Below are positions 43,981 through 52,397 of a stretch of DNA of 64,000 bases, in pieces. Position 1 is the first letter of the stretch, and each line of letters opens with the position of its first letter. The notes under the pieces are model-generated. The model had not been told where the DNA came from, ran no database searches, and saw nothing but the letters and a program-made list of their open reading frames with translations. The position numbers and the translations under genes were made by a program. This DNA is from Nisaea sediminum (GTDB lineage: Bacteria > Pseudomonadota > Alphaproteobacteria > Thalassobaculales > Thalassobaculaceae). The stretch spans positions 186,001 to 250,000 of the forward strand of contig NZ_JACZCQ010000003.1 of NCBI RefSeq assembly GCF_014904705.1, read 5' to 3'.

Positions 43981-44376
43981 TTATTTCGGGTCCTTCTCCT
44001 CGTCTTCCTCGGACTCGTCCAGCACCTCAAGGATCGCGTCCACCGCCTCTTCCGCGCCGAGCGCCTTGCGGCGGGCGATGGCGTGGATCTCCTTCATCAG
44101 CGCGCGATAGGTCTCTTCCGCATTCGCTTCCGGCACCTCGGCGAGATCGCGGTCGGTGAAGCATTCGATATCGTCGCCGTCCCGGTTGTAGATCGTGATG
44201 CAGTAATCGACGGTCTCCGGGTCGTCCTCGTTCTCCTGCTCGGCGATGACGAGGGAATGGTCGTTCAGGGTGGTCTGGAAGCGGCCGCGGGTGGCGGTCT
44301 CCTCCCAGTCGACCTTGCCGTCCTCGGTCCGCTGCTTCAGGCGCGAGACCATCTCGCCCAGTTTCTCGCTGATCAT
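43981..44376 (-). CDS. Uncharacterised acidic protein
   Basis: Soluble protein of 131 residues, strongly acidic at the C-terminus (LDESEEDEEKD). Segments FQTTLNDHSLVIAEQ and DYCITIYNRDGDDIECFTDRDL suggest a small alpha/beta fold. Its ATG overlaps the stop of the membrane protein upstream by 4 nt (44373-44376), so the two are coupled. Similar small proteins occur widely without known function. Confidence 0.65.
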   Translation of the reverse strand: MISEKLGEMVSRLKQRTEDGKVDWEETATRGRFQTTLNDHSLVIAEQENEDDPETVDYCITIYNRDGDDIECFTDRDLAEVPEANAEETYRALMKEIHAIARRKALGAEEAVDAILEVLDESEEDEEKDPK

Positions 44377-44900
44377 TGCTTTGCTCCCACGGCGGTGCGG
44401 ATCTCGACCATCAGGGCGCCGAGATGTTCCGACTGTTTGGAAAGAACCTTGTTCATCTGGGCCACGTTCACGCTCTGCGCCGTCCCGCTCCCGTCGAGGA
44501 ACAGCTCGATCGTGTTCGACATGGTCGAGGAGTGCTGGAAGGCGGATTGCAGGCGCCCGATATTCTCGTATTTGCTGATCGAGTCGTTCGCCTTCAGGTC
44601 ACCGACGATATTGCGGAAGGCCCGGTGGCGGTCGAGTACCAGAGCCCATTCGCCGAGCCGGTTCAGCCGTTGGAGCTCGTCGAGGAGACGGATCGCGTCG
44701 GCAAGGCCGTCGACGATCTCGATTCCCGTGATCGCCCGGATCGCCCGTTCGGCCGCCTCCTCGGCGCGGGTCGCGGCATCGCGCGAGCGGACGACGTTCA
44801 GGATCGTCACCGCGAAACCGAAGAAAGAGATGACGAGGCCGGAAATCGAGGCCCATTCCGCCACATAGTAGCTGTCGATGAACTGGTGTATCTGCTCCAA
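44373..44900 (-). CDS. Uncharacterised single-span membrane protein
   Basis: Protein of about 175 residues with one membrane helix near residues 14-34 (ASISGLVISFFGFAVTIL) and a helical cytoplasmic part (AATRAEEAAERAIRAITG, RLLDELQRLNRLGEW). TTG 44900 is chosen with a GGAAGG-type RBS further upstream; the frame extends to 45005 but the extra residues look non-coding. Coupled to the acidic protein gene that follows. Confidence 0.55.
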   Translation of the reverse strand: MEQIHQFIDSYYVAEWASISGLVISFFGFAVTILNVVRSRDAATRAEEAAERAIRAITGIEIVDGLADAIRLLDELQRLNRLGEWALVLDRHRAFRNIVGDLKANDSISKYENIGRLQSAFQHSSTMSNTIELFLDGSGTAQSVNVAQMNKVLSKQSEHLGALMVEIRTAVGAKQ

Positions 44901-45077
44901 CGCGTCCGCCCGCCCTTCCGTTTCGCGCGATGGTGCCCGATGACGGCTTGCGCGGAGCGCCGGATCGCGGTTAGGAAAACGCGTCCGGCGCCGTGCGCAG
45001 ACCATGGCGCTGGTGACAAAACGCCCGGCGAAAGTTAAAGTTCCCTCATACAGGCACGAAAGCCGAAGGGATTTCCC

Positions 45078-45380
45078 ATGGATATCAAGAGCACGCTCGC
45101 ATCGCAGAACGTCGCGCGCACGCAGACCACGCCCGCGAAACGCACCGACGGCCCGCAGGGCCCGGCGCAGAGCCAGGGCGCCCAGGGCGCGGTTTCGGTT
45201 TCCGTCAGCGGCAATACGCGCGGCGCTTCCTCGGTCGGCGAAGGCGTCAACGACAATCTCTCGCGCGAGGACGCGCTGGCGCTCGCCGGCGCGGTCGCGG
45301 ACGAGCTCGCCAACCTGCCGAGCGGCACCGGGATCGTCAGCAACCCCGCCCTGCTCGAGGAAGCCGCGCGCGGGGTCTGA
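45078..45380 (+). CDS. Uncharacterised small protein, 100 aa
   Basis: Gln/Ala/Gly-rich low-complexity N-terminal half (KRTDGPQGPAQSQGAQGAV) and a helical C-terminal end (SREDALALAGAVADELANL, LLEEAARGV). It has no signal peptide or Cys. Composition resembles small flagellum-linked or cytoplasmic accessory proteins, but I cannot assign it. The RBS is AAGGGA about 9 nt before ATG 45078. Confidence 0.55.
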   Translation: MDIKSTLASQNVARTQTTPAKRTDGPQGPAQSQGAQGAVSVSVSGNTRGASSVGEGVNDNLSREDALALAGAVADELANLPSGTGIVSNPALLEEAARGV

Positions 45381-45418
45381 GCGACCGCGTTATTGAGCTT
45401 TTCGATCCCCAAAACGGT

Positions 45419-45501
45419 CGTCATTCCCGCGGACGCGGGGAGCCAGGGATCGTGAAGCGCGGAACGAGGTTCTCTGGGTCCCCACTCACGTGGGGATGAC
45501 G
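45419..45501. repeat. Imperfect palindromic repeat (REP/MITE-like)
   Basis: Two 30-bp inverted arms, 45419-45448 and 45472-45501, about 23 bp apart. The outer ends read CGTCATTCCC and GGGGATGACG, the type of CATTCCCGC...CCAGGG palindrome dispersed in many alphaproteobacterial genomes. Located in an intergenic gap between convergent genes. Confidence 0.6.
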
Positions 45502-45519
45502 ACAGAGTGGATGCTCTGG

Positions 45520-45547
45520 GAAACAAAAAGGGCGCCTTCTGGCGCCC
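45520..45547 (-). terminator. Intrinsic terminator of the small-protein operon
   Basis: Read on the minus strand: GGGCGCC-AGAA-GGCGCCC followed by TTTTTGTTT. Seven-bp stem, four-base loop and T-run make a classical intrinsic terminator, 36 bp after the stop of the 127-aa gene. Confidence 0.88.
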
Positions 45548-45582
45548 TCATTCGTTTGGCCGGCGGGCCATAACGATCCGGT

Positions 45583-45966
45583 TCAGACCTCCTTGCCCGC
45601 CGCCTTCTTCGCCGCATCCTCTTCCATGCGGAGCTTGACCTCCTCCATGATCTCCTCGCGCAGCGCCGCCTTTTCCTTCTGCGGCAGCATCTCGAACTGC
45701 TCGGGAGTGAGGCCCTTCTCCTTCAGAATCTGCTCGAAATAGAGCTCTTCCGGCGTCTTCATCATGTAGGCGAGGAAGGCCGCCGCCGCTGCCGAGAGCC
45801 CCTTCGTCGCCGAGGCGTCCGGCTCGGGTTCCGGTTCGATCTCGTTGCTGTAGACCCCGTTGAAGGTCTGACGGAACGCATTCGCCGTGCCGATATCCAT
45901 TGACTTCGGCTTGCCGCTGTTCAGCAGCTCGGCGGAAGCGCCCTGGTTCGTGACCGCATCAACCAC
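45583..45966 (-). CDS. Uncharacterised protein, 127 aa
   Basis: Soluble protein. Low-complexity EPEPEPDAS stretch near residues 43-52, a hydrophobic Ala-rich helix (SAAAAAFLAYMM), then a charged helical tail (EQILKEKGLTPEQFEML, EEIMEEVKLRMEED). Could be a small virulence- or flagella-linked accessory factor, but no family is recognised. Second gene after the 62-aa ORF, 12 bp apart, and followed by a clear terminator. Confidence 0.65.
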   Translation of the reverse strand: MVDAVTNQGASAELLNSGKPKSMDIGTANAFRQTFNGVYSNEIEPEPEPDASATKGLSAAAAAFLAYMMKTPEELYFEQILKEKGLTPEQFEMLPQKEKAALREEIMEEVKLRMEEDAAKKAAGKEV

Positions 45967-45978
45967 ACTGCTCTCCCT

Positions 45979-46167
45979 TCACTCCGAGCCGGAATCATTT
46001 TCCGAGCGGGCAATCTGTGCCGACAGAGCTTCGCAATAGATGCCGTTCTTGCCGATCCGGAACTCGCGCGAGAAAAGCTCGGAAAGATCGAGCTTTTTCC
46101 AGCCTTTAGTGGCCGAAGCCGGGGTTCCGGCGCCGGTATCGGGTTTTCTCAGGACATTCGTGCCCAT
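45979..46167 (-). CDS. Uncharacterised small protein, 62 aa
   Basis: Real small gene judged by a textbook RBS (AGGAGG, 9 nt before ATG 46167) and its tight spacing to the next gene. It begins MGTNVLRKPDTGAG and has KLDLSELFSREFRIGKNG with one Cys. No recognised family. First gene of the two-gene unit ended by the terminator at 45520. Confidence 0.6.
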   Translation of the reverse strand: MGTNVLRKPDTGAGTPASATKGWKKLDLSELFSREFRIGKNGIYCEALSAQIARSENDSGSE

Positions 46168-46232
46168 GGTTTCGTGCCTCCTGAAAAGTGGACGAAACCA
46201 AGGGAAAGCAAGAAGCGCGCCAGAAACCCCTA

Positions 46233-46742
46233 TCAGAAGTGAGGCCAGAGCATCCGCGAGACCGCGAGGGTCGCCATCTCGACATAGAGCAGCATGAAGG
46301 CGAGCATCATGTAGCGGTGCACGTCGCCGGTGACCCCGGATTTCTGCGCCAGGGCGGCACGGGTCAGCTCGCCCAGATGGGCGCGGATGAAAGCCTGCTT
46401 CTTCGCCTCTCCGCTCTGCCAGCTCTGCAGCATCAGGATCGTGCCGACCGTCGCGAGGCTGAAGATCCAGAGCAGGTAGAAGAGGAAGGCGATCAGACTG
46501 ACATCGCCCCAGCGCAGCCAGACCCCGACCGCGACCACGCCGACGCAAAGGGCGGAGAAATAGACCAGCGTGTGCCACTGCTGCGCCTTGGCGAAGCGAA
46601 GATTCTCGGAGGCATCGGTGTAGAGCGCGATGAATTCCTGCCGCGTCTCGGCATCGAGCTCCGGCAGCTGTTCGCGCTTCGGCGCCGGCCGTCGTGCAGG
46701 GGTTTCGTCCTGCGGTTCCGCGCTGGAGAATTGATCAGCCAT
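46233..46742 (-). CDS. Uncharacterised membrane protein with three helices
   Basis: Protein of 169 residues: soluble Pro/Arg-rich N-terminus, then a helical ETRQEFIALYTDASENLRFAK segment and three hydrophobic helices (LVYFSALCVGVVAVGVWL; LIAFLFYLLWIFSLATVGTI; MMLAFMLLYVEMATLAV). Layout resembles SLATT-like small membrane proteins, which can be effectors of other systems, but the match is only by topology. No recognised family. Confidence 0.6.
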   Translation of the reverse strand: MADQFSSAEPQDETPARRPAPKREQLPELDAETRQEFIALYTDASENLRFAKAQQWHTLVYFSALCVGVVAVGVWLRWGDVSLIAFLFYLLWIFSLATVGTILMLQSWQSGEAKKQAFIRAHLGELTRAALAQKSGVTGDVHRYMMLAFMLLYVEMATLAVSRMLWPHF

Positions 46743-46795
46743 GGGACCGGTCCTCCCGTCTGCCTGTCAGACGTCCAAGTATGCGCCCGAAAGCA

Positions 46796-47200
46796 TCACT
46801 GAATCAACTGACTAGCATCGAGCTCCGGGCAAGGCCGGAGGGTCGCCGGCTGCTCGCCTTCTCGCACCAGCGCAGGCTCGGCGCCACGCCGGATCAGGTA
46901 GGACCGCCCCGGCTCGGGCGCGGTCCAGGTATAGACCGGCGCGACCTCCAGGCGGTCTCCGGAGATCAGATAGGTAGAGGTTCCGAAGACATAGACTTTC
47001 TCACCCGAAAGCGTTCCGAGCTTGGGCAGCACCCGCGCATATTTCCCGTCCCGGAAGACCAGCACGACGGTACCGCTGCAACGGGCCTCTCCGTCCGCGC
47101 CGACGAAGCCCCAGACACCGTCGATCGTGGCCGCGCGCGCCAGCCCCGCTCCGAGCAGGAGCATCGTGAACAGGACCGGAAGCGCGGCCATCCGGCCCAT
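46796..47200 (-). CDS. Uncharacterised secreted protein, 134 aa
   Basis: Exported protein; signal peptide ends after GLARA. Mature part starts ATIDGVWGFVG and has DGEARCSGTVVLVF and LRPCPELDASQ, two Cys that may form a disulphide. Beta-rich. It starts 3 bp after the stop of enoyl-CoA hydratase on the minus strand, so it is co-transcribed with it. Family not recognised. Confidence 0.6.
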   Translation of the reverse strand: MGRMAALPVLFTMLLLGAGLARAATIDGVWGFVGADGEARCSGTVVLVFRDGKYARVLPKLGTLSGEKVYVFGTSTYLISGDRLEVAPVYTWTAPEPGRSYLIRRGAEPALVREGEQPATLRPCPELDASQLIQ

Positions 47201-47203
47201 GGC

Positions 47204-47986
47204 TCAGGCGGCGCCCTTCTTGGCCTTCTTGGCGTCAAGGAAGGCCCGCATCATCGCCTGTGGCTCGCCGGTCTCGTAGGCCGCGGCGAAAGCCTCGATC
47301 CCGGACTCGATGCCGGCTTCGAGCGGCTCTTCCTCCCAGACCTTGAGCAGCTGCTTCTGGATGCGGATCGCGACCGGTCCGGCCTCGGCGATCTCCCGCG
47401 CAGTCTGGGCGGCGATTTCCGGCAGCGACATGGATGTCACCAAACGCTCGACGAAGCCCCAGTCGCGGGCGGTGCGCGCATCGACGATCGAGCCCGTGTA
47501 GACGAGGTAGCTCGCCTTGCCCCAGCCGATCAGCCGGGGCAGCAGCGCCGCCTCGATCACCGAGGGAATGCCGACCTTGACCTCCGGCATGCCGAACTTC
47601 GCCTCGTCGCTGGCGATCCGGATATCGCAGGAGGCGGCGATTTCCATGCCCGCGCCGAGACAGTAGCCGTCGATCGCCGCGATCACCGGCACGCGGCACT
47701 CGCGGATCGCCTTCATCAGGCCGTGCAGCCGGGAGATGAAGGCTTCCGCCTTCTCCGGATCGCAGGCGGCCATCTCGTTGATGTCGGCGCCGCCGATAAA
47801 GGCTTTCTTCCCTTTCCCGCGCAGCACCAGGGCACGCAGGCTGTCATCCTCTTCCAGCTCGGAGATCGCCAGCGTCAGCGCGCCAATCCCCTCGGAATTG
47901 ACGATGTTGAGCTTCTCGGCATTGTCCCAGGTCAGCGTGACCACGCTCCCGGTGCCGACCTCCTTGCGCTCGGTCTCAACCGGCAT
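47204..47986 (-). CDS. Enoyl-CoA hydratase/isomerase family protein
   Basis: Crotonase of 260 residues. AFIGGADINEM (oxyanion-hole loop), CLGAGMEIAASCDIR and KFGMPEVKVGIPSVIEAALLPRLIG are present; the first active-site glutamate (GMEIA) is visible, and the second region differs from the classical GILPGAGGTQR form, suggesting a specialised substrate. It overlaps the CinA-like gene by 11 bp. Fatty-acid or amino-acid-derived CoA thioester metabolism is likely. Confidence 0.87.
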   Translation of the reverse strand: MPVETERKEVGTGSVVTLTWDNAEKLNIVNSEGIGALTLAISELEEDDSLRALVLRGKGKKAFIGGADINEMAACDPEKAEAFISRLHGLMKAIRECRVPVIAAIDGYCLGAGMEIAASCDIRIASDEAKFGMPEVKVGIPSVIEAALLPRLIGWGKASYLVYTGSIVDARTARDWGFVERLVTSMSLPEIAAQTAREIAEAGPVAIRIQKQLLKVWEEEPLEAGIESGIEAFAAAYETGEPQAMMRAFLDAKKAKKGAA

Positions 47987-48767
47987 TCTGCGTCTCCTCG
48001 GTGTCTTCTTCCGGCCTCGCCTCGATCGGCTCGCCGCCCTTGTCCCGGATCATTTGCCGGATCTCTTCCGCGGCCGCCTCCAGCCGCGCGACATCGGTGC
48101 CGCGCGCCACCAGCGTGGTGCCGAAATAGCCGGCGCGGAAATACGGGTAGCTGCCAATCTCGACATCGCCGTAGCGCGACTGGATCTCGCCCAGCGCCTC
48201 GGCGACCACGCCCTCACCCAGCGTACAGCTCACCGCCCGTGACAGCATCTTCGCGCCGTGCTTCAGCTTCGGTAGCAGTTCCAGCACCATCGCCTGGAAG
48301 ACGCTCGGCACGCCCGCCATGACATGGACGTTGCCGATGATGAAGCCGGGCGCGGTCGAGACCGGGTTGTCGATTAGCTCGGCGCCCTCCGGCGTCTCGG
48401 CCATCTTCTTGCGCGCCTCGTTGAACTCGCGGCCGATGGTCTTGTAATGGATCTCCATGCGCCGCATCGCCTCCGGATTGCGGATCACCGACAGGCCGAA
48501 GGCGGCGGCGATGGAGGCGCAGGTGATGTCGTCATGGGTCGGCCCGATGCCGCCCGAGGTGAAGACGTAGGTGTAGCGCGCCCTCAGCGCGTTCACGGCC
48601 TCCACGATCTCGCCCTCCTCGTCACGCACGACGCGGACTTCCGAGAGGCGGATACCGGCCTCGGTCAGCTTCTCGGCGAGGAAGCCGAGATTCTTGTCTT
48701 TGGTACGGCCGGAAAGGATTTCGTTGCCGATGATGAGAAAGGCGGAGGTGACGGTTTCGTCTGACAT
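47976..48767 (-). CDS. Competence/damage-inducible CinA N-domain protein (MoCF-binding fold)
   Basis: Protein of 263 residues with the MoaB/MogA-like domain: TSAFLIIGNEILSGRTKDKN, VVRDEEGEIVEAV and TSGGIGPTHDDITCASIA, the last being the substrate-binding signature. The C-terminal PncC-type nicotinamide-nucleotide deamidase domain of full CinA is absent. Such stand-alone proteins are ADP-ribose or nucleotide pyrophosphatase-like. Start ATG 48767; divergent from sfsA, 69 bp apart. Confidence 0.9.
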   Translation of the reverse strand: MSDETVTSAFLIIGNEILSGRTKDKNLGFLAEKLTEAGIRLSEVRVVRDEEGEIVEAVNALRARYTYVFTSGGIGPTHDDITCASIAAAFGLSVIRNPEAMRRMEIHYKTIGREFNEARKKMAETPEGAELIDNPVSTAPGFIIGNVHVMAGVPSVFQAMVLELLPKLKHGAKMLSRAVSCTLGEGVVAEALGEIQSRYGDVEIGSYPYFRAGYFGTTLVARGTDVARLEAAAEEIRQMIRDKGGEPIEARPEEDTEETQNAG

Positions 48768-48836
48768 GGCGGACCGGGATTGCTATGAGGTCTCGGGAAC
48801 TTAGAGCAAGCGAACCATGAAACAACGGACGTCCCG

Positions 48837-49553
48837 ATGCAACTTCCGACACCGCTCCACGAAGGCATCCTGATCCAGCGCTACAAGCGCTTCCTCGCGG
48901 ATGTAAGGCTCGCCGACGGAACGGAAGTGACGGCGCACTGCCCCAATCCCGGCGGCATGATCGGGCTGCAGGAGCCGGGCTCGAAGGTCTGGCTCTCGAA
49001 ATCGGACAATCCGAAGCGCAAGCTCGCCTACACCTTCGAGCTGATCGAAACCGACGGCGGCCTTGTCGGCATCAATACCGGGCACCCGAACGCCATCGTC
49101 GAGGAAGCCGTCAGAAGCGGCGCGATCGAGGAGCTCGCGGGCTACGCGGCTCTCCGCCGGGAAGTGCGCTACGGGGAGAATTCCCGCATCGACCTCTATC
49201 TCGAGGATCCGGCCAAGGGCATCTGCTATGCCGAGGTAAAAAACGTACATCTGAAACGGGACGACGGCCCCAATCCGGGCGCCGCCGAGTTTCCGGACGC
49301 GGTCACGAAGCGCGGCGCGAAGCACCTGGTCGAGCTCGGCAACGAGGTGGCGAAAGGCAACCGGGCGGTCATGGTCTATCTCGTGCAGCGGATGGATTGC
49401 GACCGGTTCTGCGTCGCCGAGGACATCGATCCGGGCTATGCCGAAGCCCTGCGCACCGCCCGCGCGGCGGGTGTCGAGGCGATCTGCTACGATTGCGATA
49501 TCACCCCGGAGGCGATCTCGGTGCGCCGTCCCCTCCCCGTCGTCTGGCCCTGA
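48837..49553 (+). CDS. sfsA: DNA/RNA nuclease SfsA
   Basis: SfsA-family protein of 238 residues: [37 protein letters not shown], and [16 protein letters not shown] match the family throughout, including the PD-(D/E)XK-like core ([16 protein letters not shown]). Reported to be a nuclease and formerly a sugar fermentation stimulation factor. Standard length. Start ATG 48837. Confidence 0.93.
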   Translation: MQLPTPLHEGILIQRYKRFLADVRLADGTEVTAHCPNPGGMIGLQEPGSKVWLSKSDNPKRKLAYTFELIETDGGLVGINTGHPNAIVEEAVRSGAIEELAGYAALRREVRYGENSRIDLYLEDPAKGICYAEVKNVHLKRDDGPNPGAAEFPDAVTKRGAKHLVELGNEVAKGNRAVMVYLVQRMDCDRFCVAEDIDPGYAEALRTARAAGVEAICYDCDITPEAISVRRPLPVVWP

Positions 49554-49674
49554 CGGGCGGCTCCGCGACACGGGCACGCGGCGCGGATTGACTTGACGCT
49601 GGATGCCCCGGACCGCATTTATGGCGGACACTCAAGAGACAGGGCGCGGCCCGGACCGCGCAAAATGGAACAGA

Positions 49675-50496
49675 ATGCAAGATCCTTCACTCGCCCAGGA
49701 TGAGTCTTCCCGCGCCATCAAGCTGCACGGTCCGCTCGATTTCCAGGGCATGCGGCAGGCCGGAAAGCTGGCCGCCGAAACCCTCGACTACCTGACGCCC
49801 TACGTTCAGCCCGGCGTGACCACGGAAGAGCTGGACAGGCTCTGCCACGACTTCATCCTGAAGCATGGCGCGACGCCCGCGCCGCTCGGCTACAAGGGCT
49901 TCCCGAAGTCGATCTGCACCTCGATCAACCATGTCGTCTGCCACGGCATTCCCGGTCCGAAGAAGCTCGAGAACGGCGACATTCTGAATATCGACGTGAC
50001 CGTGATCCTGAACGGCTGGCATGGCGACACCAGCCGGATGTACGGCGTCGGCGACAAGGTCAGCGTGAAGGCCCGCCGCCTGATGGACATCACCTATGAC
50101 TGCCTGATGCTCGGCATCGAGCAGGTACGGCCCGGCGCGACGCTCGGCGATGTCGGCTATGCGATCCAGAAATACGCGGAAGACCAGCGCTGCTCCGTCG
50201 TGCGCGACTTCTGCGGCCACGGCCTCGGCCGCACCTTCCATGCCCCGCCGAGCGTTCTGCATTACGGCAACAAGGGCGAAGGCACGGTGCTTCAGGAAGG
50301 CATGTTCTTCACCATCGAGCCGATGATCAACGACGGCAAGTACGCGGTGAAGATCCTGCCGGACGGGTGGACCGCGGTGACCCGCGACCGCTCGCTCTCG
50401 GCCCAGTTCGAGCATTCCATCGGCGTCACCGCCGACGGCTGCGAGATCTTCACGCTCTCGCCCAAGGGCTATACCAAGCCGCCCTACGAGATCTGA
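49675..50496 (+). CDS. map: Methionine aminopeptidase, type I
   Basis: Metalloprotease of about 274 residues that removes initiator methionine. Dinuclear metal ligands are visible in DILNIDVTV (Asp), GWHGDTSRM (Asp), DFCGHGLGR (His), FFTIEPMIN (Glu) and AQFEHSIGV (Glu). The start is uncertain: ATG 49675, ATG 49621 and ATG 49603 are in frame; the conserved protein begins around LHGPLDFQGMR, and 49675 gives the usual length. Precedes radC by 67 bp. Confidence 0.93.
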   Translation: MQDPSLAQDESSRAIKLHGPLDFQGMRQAGKLAAETLDYLTPYVQPGVTTEELDRLCHDFILKHGATPAPLGYKGFPKSICTSINHVVCHGIPGPKKLENGDILNIDVTVILNGWHGDTSRMYGVGDKVSVKARRLMDITYDCLMLGIEQVRPGATLGDVGYAIQKYAEDQRCSVVRDFCGHGLGRTFHAPPSVLHYGNKGEGTVLQEGMFFTIEPMINDGKYAVKILPDGWTAVTRDRSLSAQFEHSIGVTADGCEIFTLSPKGYTKPPYEI

Positions 50497-50563
50497 TCCC
50501 CGGAAAACCGTCCCGCCCCTCCCATGACTCCAATGCCAAGGATCCCGAGGGGAGGACGCTTCC

Positions 50564-51259
50564 GTGCCACGCGACGATCTTCTGAACCCTGATTACAATG
50601 CCGGCCACCGTCGCCGGCTCCGCGACCGTTTCCTGAAGACCGGACCGGACCGGGTGGCGGATTACGAACTTCTGGAACTGGTGCTGTTCCAGTCGCGCCC
50701 GCGCGGTGACGTGAAGCCGCTGGCGAAAATGCTGCTGGATCGCTTTGGCAGTTTCTCCGAGATCATCTCTGCCCCGGCGGAAGACCTGATGAAGGTCCGC
50801 GGAGTCGGCGAGAGCACCGCGATCGCGCTGAAGGCCGTGCGCGCCGCCGCCGTCCGGCTGATGCAGGAGCAAGTGCGCGAACGCGCCGTCGTTTCCTCCT
50901 GGGACCAGCTCATCGCCTATTGCCGGGCCGCCATGGGTTTCTCCAAGCGCGAGCAGTTCCGCGTGCTCTTCCTCGACAAGAAGAACCGGATCATCGCCGA
51001 CGAGGTGCTGCAGGAAGGCACCGTCGACCACACGCCGGTCTACCCGCGCGAGGTGGTCGCCCGCGCCCTCGATCTCGGCGCGACCGCCCTCATCCTGGTG
51101 CACAATCATCCGAGCGGGGACACAACGCCGTCGAGGGCGGATATCGAGATGACGAACCAGATCCGCCAGGCGGCCTCGGTGCTCGGCATCGTGCTGCACG
51201 ACCACATCATCGTCGGCCGCGCCGCACATACAAGCTTCAAGGCGCGGGGATTGCTCTGA
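50564..51259 (+). CDS. radC: RadC family JAB-domain protein
   Basis: UPF0758/RadC protein of 231 residues. A helix-hairpin-helix-like N-terminal part (LLELVLFQSRPRGDVKPLA, KVRGVGESTAIAL) is followed by the JAB metallo domain (LVHNHPSGDTTPS, the zinc-site motif) and the C-terminal end IIVGRAAHTSFKARG. GTG 50564 is preceded by GGGGAGG. The function is unclear; the family is often linked to mobile elements. Its last 84 bp are repeated, diverged, at 52398. Confidence 0.92.
   Translation: MPRDDLLNPDYNAGHRRRLRDRFLKTGPDRVADYELLELVLFQSRPRGDVKPLAKMLLDRFGSFSEIISAPAEDLMKVRGVGESTAIALKAVRAAAVRLMQEQVRERAVVSSWDQLIAYCRAAMGFSKREQFRVLFLDKKNRIIADEVLQEGTVDHTPVYPREVVARALDLGATALILVHNHPSGDTTPSRADIEMTNQIRQAASVLGIVLHDHIIVGRAAHTSFKARGLL
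51176..51259 (+). repeat. radC 3'-end direct repeat, copy 1 (candidate att site)
   Basis: 84 bp forming the last 27 codons and stop of radC. Matches the copy at 52398-52481 at 72 of 84 positions, in the same orientation. Only 17 bp separate this copy from the stop of the AT-rich membrane gene, so it marks the left boundary of the insert. Confidence 0.75.
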
Positions 51260-51276
51260 GTGTATGTAATCCAACC

Positions 51277-52233
51277 TTAACCGTTCGAAACGATCACCGG
51301 TGAAACGGTTTTATGTATTCTAAGAACATGTCCATCCATATTCTTGATTTTTAGATATATATAATCTTGATCGTCAAACACATACTTTGCATCCCTGAAT
51401 ACACAAGAAAAATCTGACAATCTAATTCGATTATGATTATCGCATATATTATTTAGGAAATTCGGCACCCTAAATGAATCAGATATGTAAAGAGAAACAA
51501 TCACAGGCCTCCCTCCCCCATATTCGCGCGGCAAATGAGGAAAAACCCTCTTAGCATAAGAATAAACAATAAAAACAGACGACAAAATTATAAAAAAAAC
51601 AATCATCTTTCGATAAGCATCTGCCAATTTCATTACAGAATGATCTAAATTAAAAATTTCTTTTATTTTTATGAAATTAATAAAAATCGAATATGCAAAA
51701 ATCACAGTAAATAACGTAAACAAAAGCCCCAGAAATACAAAAATTGATGCCCATATATTTTTAAAGGAATAATTTAAATCTTCAAAAATCTCACTTGGGA
51801 CAAGCGTCACAACACCAAATTCAATATAATTTGAACTCAGAATTAGCGTTAACGATACAAACGACAAACCAACAATGATTAACAAATATACCCCCAAAAC
51901 CCTAATAAAAATAACTCTCTCATCATTCTTTCCTTCAATAATTTTATGTATTTTACCTAACATCCACAAAGAGAATAAAAAAACTATAAATATAGGTATT
52001 CCAGTAATAATATTCCTTGCATCAAACGCGACAAAAATCGGGACCCCCTCTTGCACCCCATAAAATACCCAGCAAAAAAATCCGAAAACATAACAAATAC
52101 CAATAATTATTGCTGATGAATTTCTCAACCCCTGCGCTTTTGCGGCAGAAAGTAAATCATCGAAATACGTCTCCAACTTTCTTCTCCCGTAATGATTTAA
52201 AAAAAATACTGCAGCAATTAACCAGAAACCCAC
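51277..52233 (-). CDS. AT-rich polytopic membrane protein (acquired)
   Basis: Integral membrane protein of 318 residues with about six hydrophobic helices (for example GFWLIAAVFFL, SSAIIIGICYVFGFFCW, IITGIPIFIVFLFSLWML, VYLLIIVGLSFVSLTLIL, FVFLGLLFTLFTVIFAY, MIVFFIILSSVFIVY) and a C-terminal soluble domain of about 85 residues with several Cys (LNNICDN, LSDFSCVFRD). Strongly A+T-rich codon use shows foreign origin. Family not recognised. The start at GTG 52233 is uncertain. It is the only gene of the insert between the two radC 3' ends, so it is likely the cargo. Confidence 0.6.
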   Translation of the reverse strand: MGFWLIAAVFFLNHYGRRKLETYFDDLLSAAKAQGLRNSSAIIIGICYVFGFFCWVFYGVQEGVPIFVAFDARNIITGIPIFIVFLFSLWMLGKIHKIIEGKNDERVIFIRVLGVYLLIIVGLSFVSLTLILSSNYIEFGVVTLVPSEIFEDLNYSFKNIWASIFVFLGLLFTLFTVIFAYSIFINFIKIKEIFNLDHSVMKLADAYRKMIVFFIILSSVFIVYSYAKRVFPHLPREYGGGRPVIVSLYISDSFRVPNFLNNICDNHNRIRLSDFSCVFRDAKYVFDDQDYIYLKIKNMDGHVLRIHKTVSPVIVSNG

Positions 52234-52397
52234 CCCCGTCAGATTGAATTACGAACAGGAATGAAATAACTCCAAGACACTTTGATTTGGCAACTATTTT
52301 AGAGTAATCTCATGATCAAATTGCAAAGTTCCGCAAACGTCGGAAGAGATGGCCTCCAGTCGTTACATATATTGACTAATTGACCGGCAAAACCACT
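52234..52397. other. Right end of the radC-linked insert
   Basis: About 160 bp of lower-GC DNA between the membrane gene start and the second radC 3' end. It should contain the promoter of the membrane gene on the minus strand; no strong -35/-10 pair was identified. No coding potential seen. Confidence 0.45.
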
